A stretch of DNA of 64,000 nt from Pseudoxanthomonas wuyuanensis (GTDB lineage: Bacteria; Pseudomonadota; Gammaproteobacteria; Xanthomonadales; Xanthomonadaceae), in contig NZ_OCND01000007.1 of NCBI RefSeq assembly GCF_900215535.1, positions 1 to 64,000 of the forward strand, given 5' to 3'. The notes under the pieces are model-generated. The model was not told the origin of the DNA, searched no databases, and saw only the letters and a list, made by a program, of their open reading frames with translations. A program made the position numbers and the translations under genes. Below, piece by piece: positions 18,231 through 26,561 of this stretch (position 1 is the first letter of the stretch; each line of letters begins with the position of its first letter).

Positions 18231-19163
18231 TCACCAACCCGTGCGTTGGGCCTGATAAATAGCCAGTGCTGCGGCAATCAGTTGAGGAGAGTTCGTCTCT
18301 CGCCAAACCGTTTCGGCGGTGGCGCCAGGTTTGCAAGTCTTCTGAGTACCACAGAGATGCATTGTAATGACTTCATTTGCGCCACAGCCGCCGTAACGTT
18401 TGCAACTATGCATCTGCGCTGCTATCAACTGGGCCTCCGCCAACTCGGCGTCGCTCAAACTCCACGAGTGCGATTGCGCTAACTTCGCCACTCTCGGAGC
18501 TACGTATGCGACCTGCTGCAGGGCTTCGGCCGCTACGACGCCTTCGCTGCCGGCGTGGTCGGATAGCATGACTTTCTCCAGATGCTGAGCCGCAGTCATT
18601 GCCTCGCGCCGGCCATCTGCAGTCCCCGAACCAGCGCCTTCGTACAGAGCAGTGACAAACGAGTACGCGTCGAGGACTCGATCATTCCCCGGCAGTTTTA
18701 GCAGCTTCTCCTGCTGGGCAGCCAATCCTCCCTCCGTATAGTCCTTACAAAACCTATCGCCAAAACTCTCTGCGACCATCTGAGAGGACGCATTTTCTCT
18801 CTCAGCAGCAAGCTGTCCCCGGGGCTTGTAGCTCTCGCAGAACAAAGCTACCTGCGACGTCAGAAAAACTCGTTCGCCTTCCGGAATGGCCTCACGACTC
18901 AATCGAGTCTCGAACTCACTGAAGGTTTGAGCAGACATTGCTTTGCCGGACACTTCTGCAGGGAGTCGGGCTTGCGAACCGTCTGCGCTAGCCGCGGCTG
19001 TTGTGGCATCGAATGACCTTGCTGCCACAACAGACTGGGATTGAACAGGCTCGGCATTCTTACTCCAATAAAGAATGCCCGCTAACAACACTGCGGCAGC
19101 CGCCACTAACAACACGGCTTTCCCTCCCAGTCCCATCTTCTCTGAAAGTTCGTTCTTAGTCAT
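18231..19163 (-). CDS. Membrane-anchored hypothetical protein
   Basis: This 310-aa protein has a short cytoplasmic N-terminus, one membrane helix (residues ~13-34, GGKAVLLVAAAAVLLAGILYW) and a long periplasmic domain. The domain has several Cys (FCESY, FCKDY, HSCKRYGGCGANE, HLCGTQKTC), which suggests disulfides, and the C-terminus reads ISPQLIAAALAIYQAQRTGW-like. The family is not recognised; similarly built proteins with this C-terminal pattern occur in Lysobacteraceae. It is monocistronic and lies between repeats, with somewhat lower GC than its neighbours. 18028-18230 shows no gene. Confidence 0.72.
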   Translation of the reverse strand: MTKNELSEKMGLGGKAVLLVAAAAVLLAGILYWSKNAEPVQSQSVVAARSFDATTAAASADGSQARLPAEVSGKAMSAQTFSEFETRLSREAIPEGERVFLTSQVALFCESYKPRGQLAAERENASSQMVAESFGDRFCKDYTEGGLAAQQEKLLKLPGNDRVLDAYSFVTALYEGAGSGTADGRREAMTAAQHLEKVMLSDHAGSEGVVAAEALQQVAYVAPRVAKLAQSHSWSLSDAELAEAQLIAAQMHSCKRYGGCGANEVITMHLCGTQKTCKPGATAETVWRETNSPQLIAAALAIYQAQRTGW

Positions 19164-19289
19164 TATCTAAATTGGCCTCTAATCCCTGCCAGCGCTACTT
19201 CGAGCAAGCTGGCAATTGAGTAATTCTATAGAAACTGGCGGAATGTCCGTGGCTCTTAACCACAACCACTTACGGATACAAACTGCAGA

Positions 19290-19570
19290 GATCCCGACAT
19301 GTTGGAGCGCACGAACCGTTCAATCTGTTGGGTGCTCATGTACTGTACTGCCACGACGGTGCCGGCGCGCATCAGAGGCGATCGTCCCCAGGCCACTATC
19401 GCCTTGCTACAGAATTCCTTTGCTGTTGTCTGTGCGGATCAACTTCGGCAGGCCGCGACCCAGCGCCGACCGTTCCAATACGCGGACCACACCGTGCCCG
19501 AAGAGCGTACCTCGGCGCCACGGCTTCATGCGTGGCGTCGTCCGCGATCATCAAGCACTTGAGCACTCGC
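19290..19570 (-). pseudogene. IS3-family transposase remnant
   Basis: Read with two frameshifts on the minus strand, the stretch gives MIADDATHEAVAPRYAL, then GHGVVRVLERSALGRGLPKL and IRTDNSKEFCSKAIVAWG. This matches the second catalytic Asp region of IS3-type DDE transposases (RTDNGKEF). There are no terminal repeats and the rest of the element is missing. 19164-19290 and 19571-19735 show no gene. Confidence 0.6.
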
Positions 19571-19735
19571 CCCTCCGCCGAGCGGTCCTACCTAAAGACA
19601 ACCCAAAGGAGGCGAGAGCTAATGAAATTCTGGGTCAAAGCACACTTTAAAAATTTACCCCGAAGACGGTTGACAACCGCCATTCTGCAGGTGCAATCTT
19701 TGGGCTAAGGAGCGTAGAAACTCCTCTAGTAGCGG

Positions 19736-19766
19736 TACCCACCTCCGTTAAACCGGTGGGTTTTTT
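19736..19766 (+). terminator. Intrinsic terminator
   Basis: ACCCACC and GGTGGGT form the stem core around a short loop, followed directly by TTTTTT. The orientation by T-run is the plus strand. It separates the transposase remnant from the structured leader at 19803. Confidence 0.8.
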
Positions 19767-19802
19767 GTGTCCAGTTCTCGGGCACAACCGACGCGATGCC
19801 TG

Positions 19803-19902
19803 CGTCGGGAGGGCGGCTAATACAACACCCGCAAGGGGAATACGCCCGCCGACTACTAGCGGTTTCTAACCTCCCGACTTCCCGTCGCCGTTCGGCTGCG
19901 GG
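19803..19902 (+). ncRNA. Structured 5' leader of the XAC0095-like gene (candidate cis-regulatory RNA)
   Basis: A perfect 9-bp closing stem pairs 19804-19812 (GTCGGGAGG) with 19870-19878 (CCTCCCGAC). Inside it, GGCGG can pair with CCGCC, and CCC-GCAA-GGG (19828-19837) makes a GNRA-capped hairpin. A separate hairpin (CCCGTCGCC, loop GTTC, GGCTGCGGG; 19881-19902) follows. CCGCC at 19846-19850 could instead pair with GCGG at 19859-19862, so alternative folds exist. The ribosome site AAAGAGG and ATG come 11-27 bases later. It matches no riboswitch class I know. Confidence 0.6.
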
Positions 19903-19928
19903 TCACTTCATGGAAAGAGGACGCAACG

Positions 19929-20615
19929 ATGTCGAAATTCGATTCGGATGAGATGGACATGCCCGGCTATTTCCTGCCGGAGGACAGCCAGTTCCGACTG
20001 AAGAAGCTGCGCGATTACACGGAGTTCCTGTCGCGACTGGCGCAGCCGCGCACGTCGGATGAGGCGCAGGAGTGGGCGCCCGAGGTGCGCGTGGGCGAGA
20101 TTTCGATCTGCCTGGAGTTGCTGGCGGAGCAGGTCGAATTGGTGTTGGAGGAGCTGTCGTGGCCGGCGGAGCGGAAGGCGAAGGCGGTAGAGGCGGAAGC
20201 GGCTGCGGATACCGAGGAAGATGAGGACGAAGACGAAGATGATGCGCCTGAGAAGATACAGGAGATTTCTGTCGCGGCCGCAGCACCCTATACCTTCGGC
20301 GTCACCCTGAACCAGATTGATTCGCTGGAACTGCTTATCCAGACCGTCTCGGCGCATGGGGACGTAGTGGCGGGCAGCCACGAGGCTGAATTCGCCGACC
20401 ACACACTGCCGCTGATTGGACAGGCCATCTATGACGGGGTGGAAGCCGTGCGTGCCATCCTGGGCAAAGTGAAAGATCAGCGGCTGCGGCCGCGGGGTCC
20501 GCTGAACCGAGTGGGCGAAACGCGGGCTGTGTATGACGTTGGGGTTGTGGGCTCGGCCGTGAGGCCGGGGTCGCAACACGGCTTTGGTGATGGCCTGAGC
20601 CGGACGTTGCAATAG
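19929..20615 (+). CDS. XAC0095-like protein
   Basis: This is a 228-aa protein. Residues 1-85 (MDMPGYFLPEDSQFRLKKLR ... EWAPEVRVGEISICLELLAEQVELVL) match the XAC0095-type family, conserved but uncharacterised in Xanthomonadaceae. Next is a very acidic linker (residues ~98-115, runs of E and D) and a second domain (APYTFGVTLNQIDSLELLIQ ... LIGQAIYDGVEAVRAIL) that looks like an unrelated regulatory module. There are no membrane segments. The last ~35 residues are low complexity. The start is fixed by AAAGAGGACGCAACG. It may be controlled by its structured leader. Confidence 0.72.
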   Translation: MSKFDSDEMDMPGYFLPEDSQFRLKKLRDYTEFLSRLAQPRTSDEAQEWAPEVRVGEISICLELLAEQVELVLEELSWPAERKAKAVEAEAAADTEEDEDEDEDDAPEKIQEISVAAAAPYTFGVTLNQIDSLELLIQTVSAHGDVVAGSHEAEFADHTLPLIGQAIYDGVEAVRAILGKVKDQRLRPRGPLNRVGETRAVYDVGVVGSAVRPGSQHGFGDGLSRTLQ

Positions 20616-20695
20616 CGGGTTTGTTGTGTTTTGTCGTCGGCCCGGGTTGTCCCGGGTCGACGTTTGGGCAAAGGGACCGTGCCGGCTGTCGGTAC

Positions 20696-20745
20696 GGGTA
20701 AGTCGCGACGGACGCATCGCGTCGCGACTCACGTCGCTCCCACAA
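20696..20745. repeat. REP-type palindrome (GTCGCGAC / GGGAGCGACGT family)
   Basis: AAGTCGCGACGGACGC and GCGTCGCGACTCACGT form the arms, followed by CGCTCCCACAA. Near-identical units occur at 22790-22842, 31728-31822, 32284-32426 and 55605-55692. Confidence 0.75.
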
Positions 20746-20761
20746 GGTAGGTGGTGTAGCC

Positions 20762-20815
20762 GAAAACGGGGTCAGAGTACGATTTCTAAGTAGGAAAGGT
20801 ACTCTGACCCGGTTT
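20762..20815. repeat. GGGTCAGAGT palindrome
   Basis: The arms GGGTCAGAGTAC and GTACTCTGACCC match the unit at 17654-17697 with one or two changes in the loop. It could act as a terminator between the converging genes, because the right arm is followed by GGTTTTTCT. Confidence 0.75.
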
Positions 20816-20857
20816 TTCTAAAAGCAAAGCCCGCGCTGGGACGGCGCTCCTACGCGA

Positions 20858-22573
20858 TCAGTTCAGCCAGAAGCTGAAATACAGATACAAGCCGAGGACC
20901 AGCGCGACGATGAGCCCGGACAACACTTTGTTGCCGGTGTCCCAGCTGCGGCTGATCTCTTCGCCGTGCAGCTCGCGGATCGAGGCGTAAGTCAGGCCTT
21001 TGATCTGCTCGTCCGCCGGCGGCTCGCTGGTCAGCGAGCCCACGATCATCAGAATGGCGCTCGCGACGAACAGAATGCCGGTCGCGTACAGAAAGTTGAA
21101 ATCGCCGATGGCGGCCAGGAATGCGGGCGCCTCGATCTTGCCTGCGCCGAAAAAGGCCTGGCAGGTCAGCTTGAACATGCCGAGCACGAAGCCGCCGGCG
21201 AGCGCCCACACCGCGCCCCGGCCATTCAAACGTTTCCAGAACAATCCGAGCAGGAACACCGCGGTGATCGGCGGCGCGAGATAACCCTGCACGCTTTGCA
21301 GATATTGATACAAGCCGCCGCCGGAGATCACCTTCATTACCGGAATCCACAGCAGGCCCGCGACTACGACCACCGTCGTCGCGATGCGGCCCACGGCCAA
21401 CAAGTGCCGCTCCGACTGACCCGGCCGAAGCTTTTCGTAAATATCGACGGTGAACAGCGAGGCGCTCGAGTTGAACAGCGACGCGAGCGAGCTCATCAGG
21501 GCCGCCAGCAGGCACGCGACGATCAAACCGCGGATGCCCGAGGGCAGCAACGTGGTCACCAGCGTCGGGAACACCGTGTCGCCGTCGATCACCGAGACGC
21601 CATCGACCATCTTCATGGGCAGCGCCAGCAAGCCCTTCTGGTGCAAGGCCCATCCGATCATGCCCGGCACCAGGAAGATCAGCACCGGCCACACCTTGAG
21701 CAGGCCGCCGAACAGCGCGCCACGCCGCGCCGACTGCAGATCCTTGGCCGACAGCGCACGCTGCACGATGTACTGATCGGTACACCAGTACCAGATGCCG
21801 ATGATGGGCGAGGCGATCATGACGCCGAGCCAGGGGAAATCGGGATCGCTCAGCGGCCGCCACAGGGCGAACTGCGCGGCATTGGCGCTGGCGGTGCTGA
21901 CCAACTCGCCCCAGCCCGCGCCCACGCCGGCACCGCCGCCGAGCTGGCTCAAGCCCGTCAACGTGATCACCAACGAACCGAACAAGATGATCACGGCCTG
22001 CGGAGCGGCGGTCGCCATGATCGCGCGCATGCCACCGAACACCGTGTAAATGCCGGTGAGAATCACGGTGGTGAATGCGCCCACCCAGAACGCGTTGTCG
22101 CGCGAGCCGAAGGTATCCGGCAGCAGCGCCTGAAACACGATGGCGCCGGCGAACACGGTCACGCTGACTTTGGTGAACACATACGCAACCAGTGAGACTA
22201 CCGAGAGGATGGTGCGCGCCCGTGCGTTGAAGCGGCGCTCCAGAAACTCCGGAATCGTTTGCACGCCGGACTTGTAGTAGAACGGCACGAAGAAGCCGGA
22301 GAGCAGGATCAGCACCCACGCGTGCAGCTCCCAGTGCGCCATCGCCATGCCGGTCGCGGCGCCCTGGCCCGCGAGGCCGACGATGTGCTCCGAGCCGATG
22401 TTGGACGTGAAAATCGAGGCGCCGATGGTAATGAAGCCGGCGTTGCGGCCGGCCAGAAAGTAATCGACGCTATCCTTCTGGTGTCGGCCGTACCACCACG
22501 CCAACGCCCCTATCACAGTGAAATACAACCCGATGACGAACCAGTCCAAGGTGGTCAGAATTGAGGTTTGCAC
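20858..22573 (-). CDS. Sodium/solute symporter (SSS family, sugar-type)
   Basis: This 571-aa inner-membrane protein has about 14 hydrophobic segments. It contains the SSS hallmark DSVDYFLAGRNAGFITIGASIF and GSEHIVGLAGQGAATG, typical of SGLT-like sodium/sugar (galactose, glucose, myo-inositol) cotransporters, and ends in a single helix plus aromatic tail. The GTG start at 22573 places DWFVIGLYF directly at the N-terminus and follows AAGGGACCGAC; the longer open frame adds a Pro/Arg-rich stretch without homology. There are no sugar-catabolic genes nearby, so the substrate is not defined. Confidence 0.88.
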   Translation of the reverse strand: MQTSILTTLDWFVIGLYFTVIGALAWWYGRHQKDSVDYFLAGRNAGFITIGASIFTSNIGSEHIVGLAGQGAATGMAMAHWELHAWVLILLSGFFVPFYYKSGVQTIPEFLERRFNARARTILSVVSLVAYVFTKVSVTVFAGAIVFQALLPDTFGSRDNAFWVGAFTTVILTGIYTVFGGMRAIMATAAPQAVIILFGSLVITLTGLSQLGGGAGVGAGWGELVSTASANAAQFALWRPLSDPDFPWLGVMIASPIIGIWYWCTDQYIVQRALSAKDLQSARRGALFGGLLKVWPVLIFLVPGMIGWALHQKGLLALPMKMVDGVSVIDGDTVFPTLVTTLLPSGIRGLIVACLLAALMSSLASLFNSSASLFTVDIYEKLRPGQSERHLLAVGRIATTVVVVAGLLWIPVMKVISGGGLYQYLQSVQGYLAPPITAVFLLGLFWKRLNGRGAVWALAGGFVLGMFKLTCQAFFGAGKIEAPAFLAAIGDFNFLYATGILFVASAILMIVGSLTSEPPADEQIKGLTYASIRELHGEEISRSWDTGNKVLSGLIVALVLGLYLYFSFWLN

Positions 22574-22789
22574 GTCGGTCCCTTGTATTGTTGGGGTAGC
22601 GATAAGCGCCTTAAATCCAGGCCGCGGCTTGTGCACCGAAACATTACGCCCGCGCCCTTGCGGATTGCCGGGGCGGTGCAAGTGTAATATTGCCCGATAG
22701 CCGTGGGCCGGGTCAGCCAGTTGGCCTTGCCCAGGCTTGGGCTACAGAACACGAACAGAATCCTGGGGGAATCGTGCCGGCATGTTGGT

Positions 22790-22950
22790 ACGGGTAAGTC
22801 GCGATGGAAGCATCGCGTCGCGACTGACGTCGCTCCCACAAGGTAGGGGGCGTAACCCCGGGTAACCCCGGACTTGATCCGGGGGCACCCGGGGTGCTCT
22901 ACACGTAACCCTTCCGTTCCCCGGGTGCGGCCTTCGGCCTTACCCGGACT
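22790..22950. repeat. REP palindromes in the symporter upstream gap
   Basis: GGTAAGTCGCGATGGAAGC with GCGTCGCGACTGACGT repeats the unit at 20696. Further on, CGGGTGCGGCC and GGCCTTACCCG form a second hairpin (22920-22946). No gene is seen in 22574-23058. Confidence 0.65.
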
Positions 22951-23058
22951 ACGGGATCGCGCGTTTTGGGGTTGGGTGCCGTGTGGGAAACGCGCAAAAA
23001 AATGGGCGCGGATGGCTCCGCGCCCAAGCTTGCCCACGGAGGTGGGAGAGAGGGGTGC

Positions 23059-23532
23059 TTACTTGACTTCGATTTCCTGGGTCATGCCGGCGGGTTGGCC
23101 GTTGACCATCACGTCGACCTTGTACTTGCCCTTCGGCCAGGGGTTGGCGTTGGTGAACTCGATGTTGGTGGTGCCGGCGCCGGTGGTGTTGAGCGCCTGC
23201 GATTGCTGGCCGGCGACCTGACCATCCTGGAAGGTCAGCTTGGCTTCGACGGTCTGGTTGCTGGCATCGCCCTGGGTGTTGACCGAGACGATGATCTTGT
23301 CGTTGACGCCGAAGCTCGTCATGGGCGCGACGCTCATGTCGGTGCCGGCGGCGTTGCCGACGTTGACGCTGGTGACCGAAACCGCGGCGGGGGCCGGCTC
23401 CATCGGTGCCGGTGCGGGCTCGCTGGCTGCCGGCGGAGGCGTGACCGCTTCTTCCTGCTTCTTGCAGGCGGCCAGCGCCACTGTGCCGGCCAGCGCGATC
23501 ATCAGGGCGGAGGTCTTGAGATTGGGCTTCAT
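23059..23532 (-). CDS. Lipoprotein, hypothetical
   Basis: This 157-aa protein has a lipoprotein signal (ALAGTVALAACKK, lipobox LAAC), a Pro/Ala/Glu linker (PPPAASEPAPAPMEPAPA) and a beta-sandwich-like domain: VGVNDKIIVSVNTQGDASNQ-type strands, LTFQDGQVA, and NPWPKGKYKVDVMVNGQPAG at the end. It resembles small immunoglobulin-like exported domains. The start at 23532 gives the signal peptide directly; an upstream in-frame extension overlaps the LysM gene and is rejected. It follows the LysM gene by ~40 bases and is probably cotranscribed. The role is unknown. Confidence 0.72.
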   Translation of the reverse strand: MKPNLKTSALMIALAGTVALAACKKQEEAVTPPPAASEPAPAPMEPAPAAVSVTSVNVGNAAGTDMSVAPMTSFGVNDKIIVSVNTQGDASNQTVEAKLTFQDGQVAGQQSQALNTTGAGTTNIEFTNANPWPKGKYKVDVMVNGQPAGMTQEIEVK

Positions 23533-23572
23533 TGCTGTCGGTCCTTGAATATGTGAAGAAAAAGGGGCTGGC

Positions 23573-23878
23573 TCAGGCGCTGCTGTCCCGGGAGGGAAGC
23601 TTGATGACCTGGCCTGGGAAGATCTTGTCCGGATCGTCGATGACGTCGCGGTTGGCCTCGAAGATGCGCGTCCAGGCATTGGCGCTGCCGTAATGGTCCT
23701 TGGCGATCTTGGACAGGGTATCGCCCTTGGCGATGGTGTAGGTCTGCTCGCCGACCAGCTCTTCGGTGCTGTCCACGCGCGCGGTAACACCGGAGAAATC
23801 GGCTTTCTCGACTTTCTGTTCGGTCGTTTCGACGTTGGCGCTGACGCCGGAGAAGTCGGCCTTCTTGTCGCTGCTCAT
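23573..23878 (-). CDS. LysM-domain protein (YgaU/Kbp-like)
   Basis: This 101-aa protein without a signal peptide has two short repeats (KADFSGVSANVE, KADFSGVTARVD) followed by a LysM domain (TYTIAKGDTLSKIAKDHYGS ... IFPGQVIKLP). This resembles the LysM half of E. coli YgaU/Kbp, a potassium-binding stress protein; the BON domain of that protein is missing, replaced by the repeats. The start at 23878 (MSSDKK) is preferred over an ATG three codons upstream. It is upstream of the lipoprotein gene in the same direction. Confidence 0.82.
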   Translation of the reverse strand: MSSDKKADFSGVSANVETTEQKVEKADFSGVTARVDSTEELVGEQTYTIAKGDTLSKIAKDHYGSANAWTRIFEANRDVIDDPDKIFPGQVIKLPSRDSSA

Positions 23879-23987
23879 AATCAACAACCCTTCCGTGCTG
23901 ATGTTGGGACAGCGATTAGCCTTGCATGAAGACTGTTAAGAAATGATGTCGCAACCGTGAAGGAATCCAGCCAGCGGACAACCGGGG

Positions 23988-24803
23988 TTACTGGCGCAGG
24001 TCGCGCCGGGCGGTGGGCGCCTGGAAACCGGCAGTAGCGCGCCAGGGATTGATGTCCAGTCCGCCGCGGCGGGTGTAGCGCGCCTCCACCGACAGCGCCT
24101 GCGGCCGGCAGTGCGCCATCAGGTCATGGAACAGGCGCTCCACGCATTGCTCGTGGAACTCGGCGTGGTCGCGGAAGCTGATCAGGTAGCGCAGCAGCTC
24201 GCCGCGGTCGATGCGCGGGCCGTGGTAGCGGATGATCACGCTGGCCCAGTCCGGCTGGCCGGTGACCGGGCAGTTGGATTTCAGCAGTTGCGAGCTCAGC
24301 ACTTCGGTGACGATGGCCTGCCGGTCGGCGACCAGGTAGTCGGCCTGTGGCGGGCCGTAGTGATCGATTTCGATATCCAGCGTGTCCAGCGATTCGCCTT
24401 CCTCCAGCTCGGCCAGCGGCGGCAGCCCGAACGCCACCGCCACATCGGCGCCGGTGCGCACCGACAGGTCCAGGGTGATGCGGTCCAGCACCGCGGTATC
24501 GCTGTTGAAGCGGGTGGCGTTGAGCGAGTTCAGGTACAGCTTCAGCGATTTGGATTCGATCAGGTGCGGCGAATCGCAGGGCACGGTGAAGGTGGCGGTG
24601 GCCACGCGCGGCTTGCCGCGCGCGTCCAGCCAGCTCAGTTCATAGGCATGCCAGCGGTCGTGGCCGATGAACGGCAAGGCATCGGGGATGATGCCGATCG
24701 ACTCGCGCGCGGCGGCGCGCGGGATGGGAAACAGCAGGCTGGGGTCGAACTGGCTGGGGTAGGCGACGTCCCGGCCCAGCATCGAATCTTGCGGCGTATT
24801 CAT
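23988..24803 (-). CDS. queF: NADPH-dependent 7-cyano-7-deazaguanine reductase
   Basis: This 271-aa enzyme reduces preQ0 to preQ1 in queuosine biosynthesis, of the long bicistronic-like (YqcD/E. coli) type with two tunnelling-fold halves. Visible signatures are the QueF motif [17 protein letters not shown] in the N-terminal half and the catalytic Cys in [16 protein letters not shown], with the proton-relay segment [13 protein letters not shown]. The length fits the family. It is a single gene; other que genes are not in the window. Confidence 0.95.
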   Translation of the reverse strand: MNTPQDSMLGRDVAYPSQFDPSLLFPIPRAAARESIGIIPDALPFIGHDRWHAYELSWLDARGKPRVATATFTVPCDSPHLIESKSLKLYLNSLNATRFNSDTAVLDRITLDLSVRTGADVAVAFGLPPLAELEEGESLDTLDIEIDHYGPPQADYLVADRQAIVTEVLSSQLLKSNCPVTGQPDWASVIIRYHGPRIDRGELLRYLISFRDHAEFHEQCVERLFHDLMAHCRPQALSVEARYTRRGGLDINPWRATAGFQAPTARRDLRQ

Positions 24804-24886
24804 CGCCGCATTTTATAGGCAGGCCATGGCGCCGGCCGGGTCAAGCCGGCCGGCGGTTGGCGGCGATACAGCCTTGCGGGCTGCGA

Positions 24887-26212
24887 TCAGCTGCCGGCGT
24901 GCAGGTAGTCCAGCGCCACCTGCATCAGCGCGCGGAAGCCGACGTCCAGCGACTTCTCGTCCAGCAGGAACTGCGGCGAGTGGTTGCTGGGCGCGGTGGC
25001 CGGGTCGGTGCCGGCGGCGGTGGCGCCGACGAAGAAGAACATCGACGGCACTTCCTTGGCGTAGAACGAGAAGTCCTCGGCGCCCATCTGCAACGGCGGC
25101 TCGAACACGTTGTCCTTGCCCACCGCCGCCTGCAGGCTGGGCAGCATGCGCGCGGTCAGCGCCGGGTCGTTGACGGTGGCGGGGTTGCCGTCGGTGTCCG
25201 GCACCTTGGCTTCGACCCGCGCGCCATGCGCGGCGGCCACATGCTCGGAGACGTTCTTCAGATCGGCGAAGATCTTCTGCCGCATTTCCTCGTCGAAGGT
25301 GCGGATGGTGCCGACCATTTCCACGTCGTCGGGAATGATGTTGTAGCGGATGCCGCCCTTGATGGCGCCGAAGGTCACCACTGCCGGCTGCTTGGCCAGA
25401 TCGCTGCGGCGGCTGACGATGGTCTGCGCGGTGCCAATCAGGTCCGCGGTGGCGACGATGGGATCCACGCCGCCCCACGGCCGCGAGCCGTGGGTCTGGC
25501 GGCCGATGACCTTGATGCTGAAACTGTCCGAGGCGGCCATCAGCGGCCCCTGCCGCACCGCGATCTGGCCCACCGGCACCGACGAGAACACATGCAGGCC
25601 GAATACCGCCTCCGGCTTGAAGTCCTTGAACAGGCCTTCGGCCAGCATCATCGAGGCACCGCCGTCCTCGCCGGCTGGCGGGCCTTCCTCGGCAGGCTGG
25701 AAGATCAGCATGATTTCGCCGGGCAGCTCGTCCTTCATCGCCACCAGCGCCTCGGCCACGCCCATCAGGATGCCGGTATGGGCATCGTGGCCGCAGGCAT
25801 GCATGACGCCGACGGTTTCGCCGCGGTAGCTGGCGGTGGCCTTGGAGGCGAACGGCAGGCCGGTCTGTTCGGTCACCGGCAGCGCGTCCATGTCCGCGCG
25901 CAGCCCAATCTTCGGGCCCGGCTTGCCGCCCTTGATGATGGCGACGACGCCGTGATGGGCAATGCCGGTGCGCGGTTGCAGGCCCAGCGCGCGCAGGTGC
26001 TCGGCGACCTTGGCGGCGGTGCGCTGCTCGCGGTTGGACAGCTCCGGGTGCTGATGGAAGTCGCGGCGCCAGTCCACCACCTTGGACTGCAACTGCTTGG
26101 CGGCGGCGGTCACTTCGGGACGCTGGCCGGGGACTTCCTGCGCATCGGCGGCAAAGGCGGCGGCCAGCGCAAGCATCAACATGACGGAACCAGGGCGGCG
26201 GGCAATACGCAT
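24887..26212 (-). CDS. Exported M20-family amidohydrolase/peptidase
   Basis: This 441-aa metalloenzyme has a signal peptide (MLALAAAFAADA). M20D hallmarks are present: RRDFHQHPELS, GLRADMDALPV, HACGHDAHTG with metal ligands, the catalytic pair in FQPAEEG, the lid domain with a HGSRPWGGVDP dimer motif, and AEDFSFYAKEVPS. Related enzymes hydrolyse N-acyl amino acids, hippurate or IAA conjugates; the substrate is not predictable. The start at 26212 gives the signal peptide immediately, and the longer open frame is unsupported. Confidence 0.88.
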   Translation of the reverse strand: MRIARRPGSVMLMLALAAAFAADAQEVPGQRPEVTAAAKQLQSKVVDWRRDFHQHPELSNREQRTAAKVAEHLRALGLQPRTGIAHHGVVAIIKGGKPGPKIGLRADMDALPVTEQTGLPFASKATASYRGETVGVMHACGHDAHTGILMGVAEALVAMKDELPGEIMLIFQPAEEGPPAGEDGGASMMLAEGLFKDFKPEAVFGLHVFSSVPVGQIAVRQGPLMAASDSFSIKVIGRQTHGSRPWGGVDPIVATADLIGTAQTIVSRRSDLAKQPAVVTFGAIKGGIRYNIIPDDVEMVGTIRTFDEEMRQKIFADLKNVSEHVAAAHGARVEAKVPDTDGNPATVNDPALTARMLPSLQAAVGKDNVFEPPLQMGAEDFSFYAKEVPSMFFFVGATAAGTDPATAPSNHSPQFLLDEKSLDVGFRALMQVALDYLHAGS

Positions 26213-26347
26213 CGGCAACTCCAATCGTGGACTGGCCCCGATGCTAACCGGTCTGCGCCCGGGCTGGGGTGGGAGGTGGGCCTTCCTCCTTCCAAAAACC
26301 TGATTAGCGTCGCCCAACTGGGTGGGGAAAAGGCACGCGTGGGTCTT

Positions 26348-26482
26348 TCCTTCTCCCTCCGGGAGAAGGTGGCGCGCAGCGACGGATGAGGGAAGGAAGC
26401 AACCGCTTGTAGCAAAGGCCAGCGGCGAGTCGTTGCCATTCCCTCATCCGCCCTTCGGGCACCTTCTCCCGGAGGGAGAAGG
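26348..26482. repeat. Long imperfect hairpin repeat (MITE-like)
   Basis: The outer arms TCCTTCTCCCTCCGGGAGAA and TTCTCCCGGAGGGAGAAGGA are inverted, and each is itself palindromic. The inner arms GGATGAGGGA and TCCCTCATCC extend the stem. A further single unit of the same word lies at 27926-27949. There is no gene in 26213-26558. Confidence 0.7.
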
Positions 26483-26561
26483 AAGCTGAGATTAGACGCC
26501 AATCAAACTCGCAATCGCCGCCGCGGCATGCGACGCTGCGGCGCTGCCGAAGAGGACGATG

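Noticed and set aside
19803..19902. Twister or hammerhead ribozyme in the XAC0095-like leader
   Set aside because: The stems are strong, but the conserved catalytic words of either ribozyme (for example CTGATGA with GAAA) are absent.
20850..22319. 489-codon minus-strand frame overlapping the symporter gene
   Set aside because: Frame-shifted shadow on the same strand; Arg-rich and lacking membrane segments, unlike the real symporter frame.
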